NCBI RefSeq assembly: GCF_001522545.3
Contig: NC_031776.1
Location: 29,372,629 to 29,436,628 of the forward strand
DNA: 64,000 bases
Reading direction: 5' to 3'
DNA from: Parus major
Taxonomy: Eukaryota; Chordata; Aves; Passeriformes; Paridae
Positions 49,881 to 61,300 of the stretch are shown one piece after another. The position numbers and the translations under genes were made by a program. How positions within the stretch are numbered: position 1 is the first letter of the stretch; each line of letters starts with the position of its first letter. Below the pieces are notes generated by a model. It ran no database searches, had not been told where the DNA came from, and worked only from the letters and a program-made list of their open reading frames with translations.

Positions 49881-52800
49881 TCGAACAATTTATTTAATTT
49901 CCTAAAGGAAAACACGTCATAAGTGGGTATTGAACAAATAGTTATTAAGTGGAAATGTGTTTCTTTGCTTTCAGTCATATTTATTTACTTTTCAGAGTAA
50001 ATACTTTCAATATTTAGTATTAGTATTAATAGTAGTAGTGTCAAACTACCTGAGAACTTTTTGAATTTTAAATAATCCTTATGAATTCCAGAAAATTTCT
50101 GTGGTTATTTCATCCCAGCGTGGTTTTCCCTATGGCTGTTTTAGCTCAAGCAACAAAAAAGGGAATCAAAATAATCAGCACTTCCTTGAAAATAGAACAA
50201 GACTGCTGGATCCAGTCAGTCAGTTTTGCATTCCCAAAAAACATCTAGGTCAGAGAAACTCAGCCCTTGTCCTTTTCTTATACAGGGATTCAATATTCCT
50301 TTTGGGTGAAAAAACCCCCGTGTGTCCATGCAGTAGAACTGAATCCAAGTCTCTATGGATATTTAATACCTGTCCTTACAGGTACTGTGCTCTCTTCCAT
50401 GCAGGGATTTAGCATACAGCCACTACTTCATATGTGGCTCTCTGTACTGCATCCCTCGGGAGCGCAAGCAGTAATTTGGAGATACTTTGCTTTATTTCTG
50501 AAACTTTTTGTAATTTAAATCTCTTGCTTGGGTACTTGCAGCAAATCCCCATTTCAAGAGGCAAGCAAAACTTGGCCTTAGCATGCACTGACTGTGTGCA
50601 TGAGGGAGCTGGAGCATCACTGCCTTTACTGGCTGGCTTTGCAATGCTCCAGGATTAGTTTTCAGAGCAGCCATCTCTGACCTCAGCTTCCCACTCCCTC
50701 CTTCTAATTAATTTGTCCAAACTGAGCTTGTGCCCTTTGCTGTGACAAGCAAGGAAGGGAGACAGTACAGGAGTTTGGTGTGGGAGTGTTCAGAGTTCTC
50801 AGTGGCTGGAGGTCTCTGATGGGTATGAGTGTTTTGTCTCTCCCTAGGAAGGCACTGCAATGTTCAGGTGGCCTTGCAGACTAAAGATGTCACAATTTAT
50901 GGAAGCAGACCTGAGGCACACAAAAGTAGCAAGAATCAAACCCATCTGCAATAGATATTTAATTGCTTAGCCTCCTGTGGAAAATCCAGTACATGGCTGG
51001 ATGGACAGGTATGTCTGTACCTCTTGAATCCTTAGGGATCTCTTTAATGCTCCTGTGGTTTGTTTTCAAAGAAATAACACACTTGTATAAGCCAGTTGAA
51101 CATCTAATGTAGAGGTGTCCATTATTATTGCATCACACTGAATTTCCTGCTTTTTATCTAACCAGAAAAACAGAATAAAAATATGCACAAGTAAAGTCAC
51201 TTTCGTTCGTTGTTCAGTCTCAGTCCTCAGTAGAGGAAACTCTCTATGCAGCTTGTGAAAAATTAGGCATAGTGGCAGCTGTGAACATCTAATTCTCCCT
51301 GCAGGGTGCTGGCAATGCACTCCAAAGTAATGGTTTTCACTAATTGCATACTGCACTGACCATGGAAGCCTTTCGCTATCCCATGGCAGAGCAGTAGGAT
51401 TCCTATGACTTTTCCATTTAATTGAAAGTGAATAGAAGGGACTGTTACCATTGTCTTCTGAGACACAGTGAGGCTTCCACAAATTGCAGAATTTTAGACA
51501 AATGGTTAACAGTAATGGTTAACTACCCTTCACTTTCCTTTTGAAAAAAATGAACCCTTAACATAAAGCCCAAGAACTTTCAGTAGGCAGGATTCTCTGG
51601 AGGTGTGCCATGCTGCCACTTCTAAATTAAATGAAGAATGGGGTTGCTTTGCTGTGGCTCAAAATTAAAACTCAGGAAAAAGAGAGAACACAAACCACCA
51701 AATAAAAAAATTAGTAACTTCCTGGAAGTTATAGGGCATTTTTTCAGCTTTTTAATACAAATTTTTGAGTAGTGCTTTTGCAATCATCCAAACAAATGAT
51801 TGTCTTAATGGACATAGTATCATTTAGGTTTTAAGTAGGTTTTCACCTTCATCAGTTAGTGCTTAATCTTCATACTACTGAATGAGCTTAGAGAAAAATA
51901 GGATTAAACTCTAATATGTAAAAGTAGTATTGATTAGACAAGAGATATCAAGTCTTCTGTTTAACAATATACTGCACACCTGTGTGTTATGTTGCACTGT
52001 GTAACATTATAAATCCTTGAGCAGTGTAAGAACAGAACAGATTGGAACAGAGCAGGTACTTTATAAAGAAGATTCTTTATCTGTCCCTCTCTCTTTGAAG
52101 CTTTGTGCAGTGGAGGCACTGGAACTCCAGCTGCCCTGCATCTCTTTGTGGCAGTGCATTGCTCCTGAAGTGACATTCTCTGAGTACAGAGAAAGTAAAA
52201 CAAGGTGTGTAGAGGTTGCTTTAATTTACAAGCTTGTGGAGCTGAAGATTGTGTTTATTTTTCATCTGTACTGGACCAAAAAGAGATTTGCCAGAGAAGC
52301 CATTCAGTGATAGCAACAAGAAGGCAAAAGTGAATTCCACTGAGAAGAATCTAAGTAAGAAAGATGAGAGGGCTCCATCAAATGACAAGAGGAGCAAGAG
52401 ATGAATAACTGAGAGGATAAGTTAATTTGTCAGGAAAGAAATGATGGTATTTGTTACATCTTTTTGAATATTTGAAATTCTGTCAGGTGGAAGGAGGACC
52501 TTTTTTTTTACTTGTTTTTGCTTCACAACTTTGGCCTGAATACTATTTCTAGTCACAGCTGTGGGACTTGCATACAATGCTGGTGTATGACTTTGACTGG
52601 GATTACTTTGACGACTTTTAGGCTTCTGCTTTTTTCATATTAGTCCCTCAAAATTAAAGGAGTTAAATACTTTGTACATGTGACCCTATGAGTTTGTTAT
52701 CAACTCAATCTTTTTGAAAAAAATTCTGCCATTTACAAGGACAAGTAGAGTAACTTAAATGAAAGAATATTTGAAAAACCTTTAAGGGAATTACTTCTGT

Positions 52801-54465
52801 GTGGGAGAGATGTTTTCAGAAGCATTAAGACGAGTTAATTTTGATGAGAATGCCAAGGCTTTAATATGCTAGTTTATATGCTTGAGGCAGCCAGTAATCA
52901 AATGCCCAAGTACTGCATGTACTGACATTTACAAATCACAAACAGATTTATATATTGTGATTCCACAACTTTATCACAGGAAGATCAGACTCTGCTGTTT
53001 AAAACAGATGATAGAAGAAGAATTAAAGATCCACACTTATGAGAATGCAAGCATCTGTCTGGTGTTTGTTATATGGGACAGAAAGCAGGAGGAATGCATT
53101 TTAAATATCTGGAATAGCCTTGTGAGTAAGGTGCTAACTGAATAGTTACCCACAAGATTTATTCTGGGCAAGACACCTTGCCTCTCTGTATCCCTCCTCT
53201 CAAGGAATAATTATTCTTTCTACTATGCTCGTTGGTCTTGCCCATTTAGGCTGAGAGTTATGCTGTGTAAGAATTAGAGCTGCATCAGAATATTTTTCTT
53301 TTGAGGTGTTTGATTTCTTAAAACGTGTCTCCTACTGCCCCTCGAACACATCCCTGATTTTTTAAAAGTGAAAATATCTGGAAATGCAAGCACTTCCTGA
53401 AACTAAAAGTTTGGGTAATCTTTGTTTTGGGAAAGTATTTTCAGGGAAGAAGGTTTCTGAAGTTGTCTGATGTCATCTGGAGCAGTCTTGACGTTCTGAG
53501 CTAAGGCCTGCAGGACTTAGCTACTTTTTCTACTTTACCTGTAGGAAGTAGGAGAATGGCTCTGCAGGGAGTTAATCCTGGACTTCTTACAGCCCAGGCA
53601 ATTGTCCTTACACTGGATTCCACGGAGTCTGGGATTTCTCTTTTCTATTTTAGTATATCAGTGATGCATATGGATATTCAAGAGCTCTGGGGTTCTTGTC
53701 TAATGCACTCAGGAAGCACTGTCACAGCTCTCAAAATACGGTGCTGACTCTTCCTTTCTTTGTTTTTTTTTGCAAATTTAGTAAATTTTTTGTAAATTTA
53801 GTTAAGAATTTAATCTCCTCTGAAATAACAAGCAGAACATAAACTAATATAATCCTAAAATAATGGATAATGTTTTTGAGTGGTTTAGTGTTGAGCAGTG
53901 TGTGGTGTAAATGTGGTAGCACAACCCGAGAGCTTTCTGTGTTGGCTTGGTTTTCTGGCTTGACCTTGGACCTGCCTTATCCCTCTGGACTGCCCCAGTG
54001 GTTGTGGGACTGAGACAGACCCTGATCAGTGCCTCTGGGCCACATCCAGACCCACACTTCATCTCAGTGTCCCTCCTGCTGCTCAGCCAGGTCCCTCTAC
54101 CCCCTGCCCTGCTGCCCCCAGGTCCCACTCCCCGTCTGGTACCAGCCAACCACTGCTGCTCCAAGCCCAAACCCTGGTGCAGAAAGAGAAGTTTCATTCT
54201 TAACTTGTAAAATTGATGGGTGTAATATCTAAGCCAGGCACTTCTCCCTTGGCAGTATGATTTCTGGGTGTTCAACACAGTTAATGAAGTGAACACGTGA
54301 GTGAATAGTTGCAATAATGGGAATTCTCCAGTCACATTCAGGCATCATATCATACAGTCATGCCATTGCTCCAAATGCATTTGGCTTTAACTTTATTGAT
54401 CTCATTACTTTTAGAAATGTTTCCAGCAGTTCATCATTGCCTTAGTTCAGGTTTTTGTAGGAAAT

Positions 54466-54493
54466 GATTATTGTTCATTTATGAACAATAATC
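54466..54493. repeat. Perfect 13-bp inverted repeat with 2-nt loop
   Basis: gattattgttcat, then tt, then atgaacaataatc. It is immediately followed by two copies of cactaattataaaa-like sequence (about 54492-54526, the second reading ccactaattataaaat). It is too short for a microRNA precursor. Confidence 0.85.
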
Positions 54494-54642
54494 ACTAATT
54501 ATAAAAATAACCACTAATTATAAAATCTACAGCATTTAAAATTCTTTAACATTTTCCTAGCAATGGAAGAAACTAGGCTTTTCATATAAGCAATGTTTTT
54601 TTGTGGATTTTGCTTCACCAGGTATTGACTTAGTCCTCTCCA

Positions 54643-54666
54643 TTTTTTTTTTTTTGAAAAAAAAAA
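54643..54666. repeat. T13-G-A10 self-complementary tract
   Basis: A run of 13 T, one G and 10 A forms an A/T hairpin or cruciform-prone spot. It may be the junction of two poly-A tails in opposite orientation, but no element is recognised on either side. Confidence 0.8.
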
Positions 54667-54780
54667 TAAATTCAGTGTATTCTGAAAGATTCTTTCTCCT
54701 GAGAGTTGCAAAATACTTATTTGAAATGAAAAACCAAAATTCTCTCCATACTTCTGGCTGATGGGACAATCAGCAGTCAT

Positions 54781-54832
54781 AAATAAATAAATAAATAAAC
54801 AAACAACAATAATAACAATAATAATAATAATT
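54781..54832. repeat. Compound AAAT / AAC / AAT microsatellite
   Basis: AAATAAAT repeats pass into CAAACAACAAT and then AATAATAAT over about 52 bp. Confidence 0.9.
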
Positions 54833-57800
54833 ATTCATATACTAGATAGTAGATTTCCTCTCTTAAAAACAATTATAGCATTTCAATGTAAGATTATTGA
54901 CACATCACACTTGCTATTATTTAACCAGTGCAGAATAGACACAGGAGGTGGACAGGAACATAAAAACAAAGCTGTTCCTTTGCTTCAGAGAGAGTGAGTA
55001 AGCTTTGCATGCTACACTAGTTTTAGTTCTGCTGCACCTAAAGTTTTCTAATTTACAGTTCTCCAGAAAGACTCTCAGAGAAAAAAAGCATCCCTCAGGT
55101 TCAATTTTCCATTCTTCCTCCTGAAGCGTTACCTGTTCATGTATTGCAAGCTGCCTCTTGTCAGAGCACAGCCCACTTTCACTGTGGGTTACATGATAAA
55201 ATGTGTTAGAATAATTCTCTGCATCCACTGCACCTTTTATCAGCAGCTAGAAAGTCATTCCTGTAGCAGGAGGAGTGGGAGGGAGAGGGTTCCCATGGAA
55301 CTGATTGAAGGATCTAATGCACAGCTAATTTATTTTGTGGACATGATGTCAGTCATGTCATTGTGTGCTTTTTCCTGTACAGAACACACACCTGCATTTG
55401 TGTAAATGGCCATAACTTGTGAAAAGCTTCCACATTTTCTACCTCATCCTTAAGTTTTCCTTTCAGGGTTAGAAAAATGCTGAACAACACGCTACTGTCC
55501 AGTTGGAAATCAACTTCAGGTCTGAGATATCCTCCTGACTTTTGTAAACATTAAAAATGTGGGTATTTCAGGGGAACAGGTTTTTACTGCTCTATGAGAT
55601 CTAACTTTACAGATCTCAGGAGGAAACCCAGGAAGCAGCTCCCCACATTCACTGAACATTTTTCTTTTTCCTCCCATTCCCTTTCTGAGGATAACTTCTG
55701 ACTTTATGTCCAACTTTATGCCCAGTTCCTGTGTTTGAAGCACAGACAGCAGGGTATGACATGCACAGGTATTGACTTGGCTGAACAGATTCCACATGGA
55801 AGCAGACAGGTCATCTCTCCATTATAATTAGCTTTCCCACCCCTCATCATGGTTTTATTTTCAATGACTAATTGTTTGGAGGTGGTCTATCTTGAGGGTC
55901 TGGGTATGGCTAAAATTTGAGGTACAAAGAATTTGTGAACAACAAACCCTGAGCAGAAATGAAAATTCACTGTAACTATGCCCAGAAACTATGTAGTCTG
56001 ACATGGTTGGATCTACGCACATTTGTATGAGAAGGAAAAAAAAAAAGACAAAAAGAGAAAAACTTTCTGTGTGAGAAAGGAAGAAAACATAGGATTAAAA
56101 TAATGTACATCATTGCCAAAACAATCTCCTCTGCCTTGGCCCAGAGAAAATTTTCAGGTAGGTTAGATACAGAGAGGGATCTGGAAGGAAAATGTCTGTG
56201 GAGTAGGAAGGAGTTGTATCTCATGTGTTGACTGCTTTTATCTAAAATTAGAATTATATCCATTGTCTCAGTTTTACTCCCACTGACCTACTTACATCTG
56301 TGTTACCTATAGACAGGGCACCTCAACTCTGTCCTCCCCAAACTGAGAAGTGGATGAGCTGTAGCTTCTCTTGTCTCATCAGCCTGGGAAGGAGCCTTAA
56401 ATTGTTCAGAATCTATGCATTAATCATAGGGCATTTGAAGCTCTCCCAGAGTTGTCAGTGTGATTAAGAATGCTAATGCTTCTCTGGTTATTTTAATCTC
56501 ATGTTGCTTAAGCAGCACACTGTTAAAAGCTGCAAAAAAAGAGGAGGCAAAGTGAGGAGGAGCTCACCACTGCCTGGACACAGAGGTGTCTGGAGAATTA
56601 GGGACTATATATACTATTAAAATGGGAAAAGGTGACGTACAGAGAAACAAAAGCAGGAAAGGTACGGATGGCAATCAGAAAGCAACCCTTGAGGGGAAAT
56701 CTGCTTGCTTTGGTACAATCCCTGCAGGGAATTTGTGCCCTGGTGGGAGGTCATGGTCTGTAGCTGTCAGAATCATGGTGGTGAAGGTGCTCAGGCTATT
56801 TGGTGTCAAATCCCAAACTTGTCACAGCCTTCTTGAGTGACATAAGTCATGTCAGCTTGATGTGGGGACAAGAAGCTCACACATCACTGCACAAATACTG
56901 AATCAGCTTGTCACCCAAGTTATTTAAAAGCAAGCAAAAGGTGAGCTCAAACTTCTAGTTCTGCTTAAAAAGAGCCTGGTAGGTGCTGGTGCAGCCAGGT
57001 CTGCCCTGGTGATCACCTTTACTCTGCTGTCCCCAAAGATGGGACAGGTATTTGGAACATGTCTGCGACCAGCAGCACCTCCCATTTTTCCATCCTTCCC
57101 TAAACTGGAGCAGGCTGTATACAGCTCTTGGAGAGAGACAGGCTGTCCAGCAGAGGATTTCTAGTGCCTGAACAACAGTTCTTTTTGTTTCCCTGCACTG
57201 CCATCAGTATAAATTACAGAATTGTTAACAACAATGGCCCTGAAGGGTGGTTCTCCTGGTCAGGAGCAGCTGTTTGCAAAGTCTGGTACTTAATGTGCTT
57301 GTTGGTCTGTGCAGTGAGCCAGCCTTTGATGTTTGTAGCTGTAAATACAAGGAAGGCAAAAAAAGGAGAAAGATCTCTTTAATTCCAGTGTTATCAGCTT
57401 CAGGGCTTGCATGAGCTGTACATGATCCAGAGTTTGTTCTTGTCTCCTTTTGTATAGAAACAGGAACCACTGCAGGCCAGGCTCAGGCTCTGGGGCCCTT
57501 GCAGGCTGTGAGCAGTGAGGTTCTGGGAGCTGCTTGCTGCAAGGTAAGGGCTTTTCAGCTGTCCCCAGTTCCTTCCATGTGTGCAGGACAGCCATGAAAT
57601 AACCAAGAGAGAGGATGGCTGTGGATAAATTAACTGCACCAGAAATCAGAGTCCCAGGAATCCCAGCAGCCCTCCTCAGCAAGGGCACTGCTAATGTAAC
57701 TCTAATGCATTTGGTCAGGGCTTGGATTGCCCTGTTCTAGTTTAAATTGGAGCACAAGTCACATGTGAAGATAGGAGCTATCCATATGAAATTTTGTTTC

Positions 57801-58345
57801 TAGTTTTATATGGTGAACATGATTTCTTTGTGCTGTTTGCACAACTTCCAGCACACCAGAGCTCTCCAAATCCCCAGCTCACTCCAACCATTGATGAGAG
57901 TCTGAATGTGTATCCCAAGTTCTGGACACGCTGTATCCACTGTGGTGGTTTACATTCCAGTCTGGAGAATCTGGTCATATCTTCTTTGGAACAAATTGTG
58001 GGTGAATTGAAATAACTGCTTCCAGCAGCATTTCCTGGAAAAGTGCTTACAGTGACACCAGAGCTAATAGCAGAGGGCTTAGCTGATTCCTGCCCTTGAC
58101 ACGGTATTTTATTTGCACTAAAAGCACAGATCCTGTGATAGCCTAACACTGGGTCAGCTGTGCTGATGTCAATGTAAGCCCTAAGATTTATGCCTCACAT
58201 TTACTCAGCAGAGAAGCTTTGATTGTTTAAGACATGGCCTTTTCCCAGCTGTTTGTTTTTCCAAGTGCAGAGTCAGGCCAGGCTCCTGCAGCTGAGGCAG
58301 TGTCTGTGGCAGCAGGGCCATCTGTGAGGGCTGCACCCAGCCCTC

Positions 58346-58399
58346 CACCTGCATCCCACTTCCCACCTGCATCCCACTTCCCACCTGCATCCCACTTCC
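58346..58399. repeat. 18-bp minisatellite, three exact copies
   Basis: Three consecutive perfect copies of cacctgcatcccacttcc, at 58346-58363, 58364-58381 and 58382-58399. It lies in a GC-richer patch. The period is a multiple of 3, so all overlapping frames stay open, which explains the short ORFs seen here. Confidence 0.95.
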
Positions 58400-61300
58400 C
58401 TGTGTTTGCACTTTCAGCCCCTGACCCCTCAGGTCTGCTGGCTCCTGGTGGCAGGAAAGCTGCTCTGCCTCTGCACAGCTCACCCCTCTTAGTGCCACTT
58501 ACTGCCAGATCCTTCATGAGAGAACAGCCTCACAGCGCCCAAACTACTCCTAAATATTAAGAGGACACACATGTCAGTCCTTTGGGATCTGCTGGATCTC
58601 CCACTGTTGAAACATGGATTGTCTGTCAGCACTTGATCACGGTGTCTCTCCAAGTGGATGCTCTCTGCCTTGGACACCACTGCTTTGGTGAGGCTGTGCA
58701 CAGTGTGTATTGCAGCTCTTAAGAAATGTCAGGCTAAAAACATTCATGCTGCTTTTGGAAGGGAAAAAAACCCAAACAACTGTGAAAGTTTTAAGGGAAA
58801 AGAAATTCAGGAAAGCTCTTGCACCTGAATAGCCACTTCTATCCAGCTTAAAAAAATGCCAGTGTTGATGTAGTGCCCAGGATAAGGCAAAATTAAAGCT
58901 TTCATTTAATGCTTTTGCCAAGAAAACGTGTGATCATTGAGATCTGAAAGGCAAGATGAGCCTTTGTGAAATGACAAGTAATGGGCTTCAAAAGTTCCTA
59001 GACATGCTGTGGACAATAGTCAACATCATATTTTTGCTGTTTTTGTGGTTTTGTCTTTTTGAGAAGAAAAAGGAACAGGGGAAGCAATCTAGGAGACTGC
59101 AAAGGAAATAATTGTGTTCAGCAGACCTATTTGATATGTGTGTCAGAAAGGCTCCAGGAAATGAAGTTTTTGTTAAGCATTGCTTCCCATCCAGTCCCCT
59201 TCTGGCTGGGGAGCCCTGACTGTGAAGTACAACTGTTGTCCTGCTGGGATAAAAGTCAACCATGTCTCTTCTTTCAGTGTCAGATGTAACCTCATACCAG
59301 GCAGCAGCTCTGAAGCTGGGCAATCAAAGTAAGACTCCTTTTCAAATCTGAAAACTCAATCTCCAAAATATCAGCTTTCTTTAAAGCCATGTTTTCCATC
59401 AGCTGTAACACTGCCATTCCAATTCACATACATTCTCTGGACACATGGAAAGCAGAAGAGGGAAGGAAACACAAGGAGCAAAGTAAAGCTGAGCACATCT
59501 CTTCTATTTTCTCTCTGGCAGTGCAGAAGGGACTCTGTTCATGAGGACACAAATAGGTCCCACAACAACAGTAAAAGAGCTCTCAAAGGAATTTATGAAT
59601 GTAACTGTTTTATAGTAAACATTTCTTTTCTTTAGCTCTGGCTACACAACAAATGATAACATGAAATCAAACATGACACCCTACCTGCAGGACTTGACTC
59701 TGACAGATGGAGCTGTGTTTAAATAGCGCCATGTTGCCAGTTCCAATAAAGCAAAATACACAAAAGTTAAAAGCCAATGGGAGAACTAAAATGTTCGGTT
59801 CTTGGAAGTAGACCAGAAAAAGTGGGAGCAAAGAGGATACAGGAAAAAACTCTTACATGGAGATCAAAGGAAAAAACTGGTCACCAGAGTAGAAAACCAG
59901 AAGGACTGATAAATGTATTTCTGAAGTACTGGAACTTGGTATTATCAAAGAAAGCTCAAATATTTCAAGAAAAGCATGGTCAAGGTGCAGATGTATTTAG
60001 ATTGCTTTATGGGTAAATATGGCATTTCCAAGATTCTATTTAACTTTGAACAGGAGTTTTACAGGAAATTACATCTTTTTTGGTGAAGTGTGAGATCACC
60101 TTCTGGTGTCCATCAACACAGTTCCACTGAAGTCATAATATAAATTGCCAATTATATTCAGTGAGGATCTCAAAATCTCTAGCAAGTCTGATAACCCTGA
60201 AAGTAGCTTTGAGTCTCCTGTGTTAATGGTGAATTTAAATAATTAAGAACTTCCACAAGTTTAGTCATAAGCCAGTTTTGGAAATATGAATTGCTCAGAC
60301 TTCACAACTTCTGCCTTTGATACAGTATTTACTGTCCTGCTTAAGGTAACAGCTTCCAGTTCTTGGCAATTAATATGAGAATTTCAGCTTCTGTTAAACT
60401 CTTGGGTTTGTGAAGAAACTTGCAAGCACCTTGAAGATGAAAAAAAATAAAATCAGAAGGCAAAGAGTAAAAAATTACATTTTTTAATTGAAATCTCATA
60501 GTTCTGAAGCTTCCAACTTAGGATTGCTAAATTCTTTGGGCTGGAAACCCTGGGACATTGCTCAGGGTAGCTGAGTGCTTGTTCAACAAGAGTAGCCAAA
60601 GCTCTTCCCCTAAGGGTATTAAAAGCCAAATACAAACTGTCTACAGACTGCTAATTGCATAATTTTCTTCCCCAATTGCGTGAAATTAAGTGAAATCAAT
60701 TCCAAGCACTGAGAAAACAGAGCAAACAACTTCTGCCCTTCACCTGCTGTGAGAGTTCAATTTAAACTTAAGCACACAAGCAAATCTTTGTATCCTCACA
60801 CGTGGTTGGTATGATGATTGATGTTGTTTATGACATGATGCTGCTGAGTGCACAACCATGAGGCAGAGATTGTTATCCCATAGATTGGATGCATGTGAGG
60901 AGCCTCTTGTGTCCAGCCCCAGGGACAGCCAGAACCCCTCAAGGCAAATTGCCTTGGAAAATTGGCATCATGTGGAGGGTGGGGTGGAGCAGGTGGCCAA
61001 GGCTCGTTACAGGAAGGGAGATTTGGAGGAAGGAGTGCAGGGTAAAAGAGTGGGTTTAGAGCAATAGTATTTGAGGTATAGTAGAGCTGTACTGTTTTCC
61101 ATGAACTGTGGGTGATTTTGCAATAATTCCTGCTGATCAGGATGCTGCTTGTTGAGCTGCCTGCTGCAAGGTGAGGGATGTGCCTTCTGCTGGATGTCAC
61201 AAGCTGCTGTGGAGGTACCTTGTCCATTTGTAAAATGTCTGTCTTGGTGTTTATTTCTATTTCTGGAGCTCAGAAGTGGAATAAAGTAGGTTGTGTGTTA

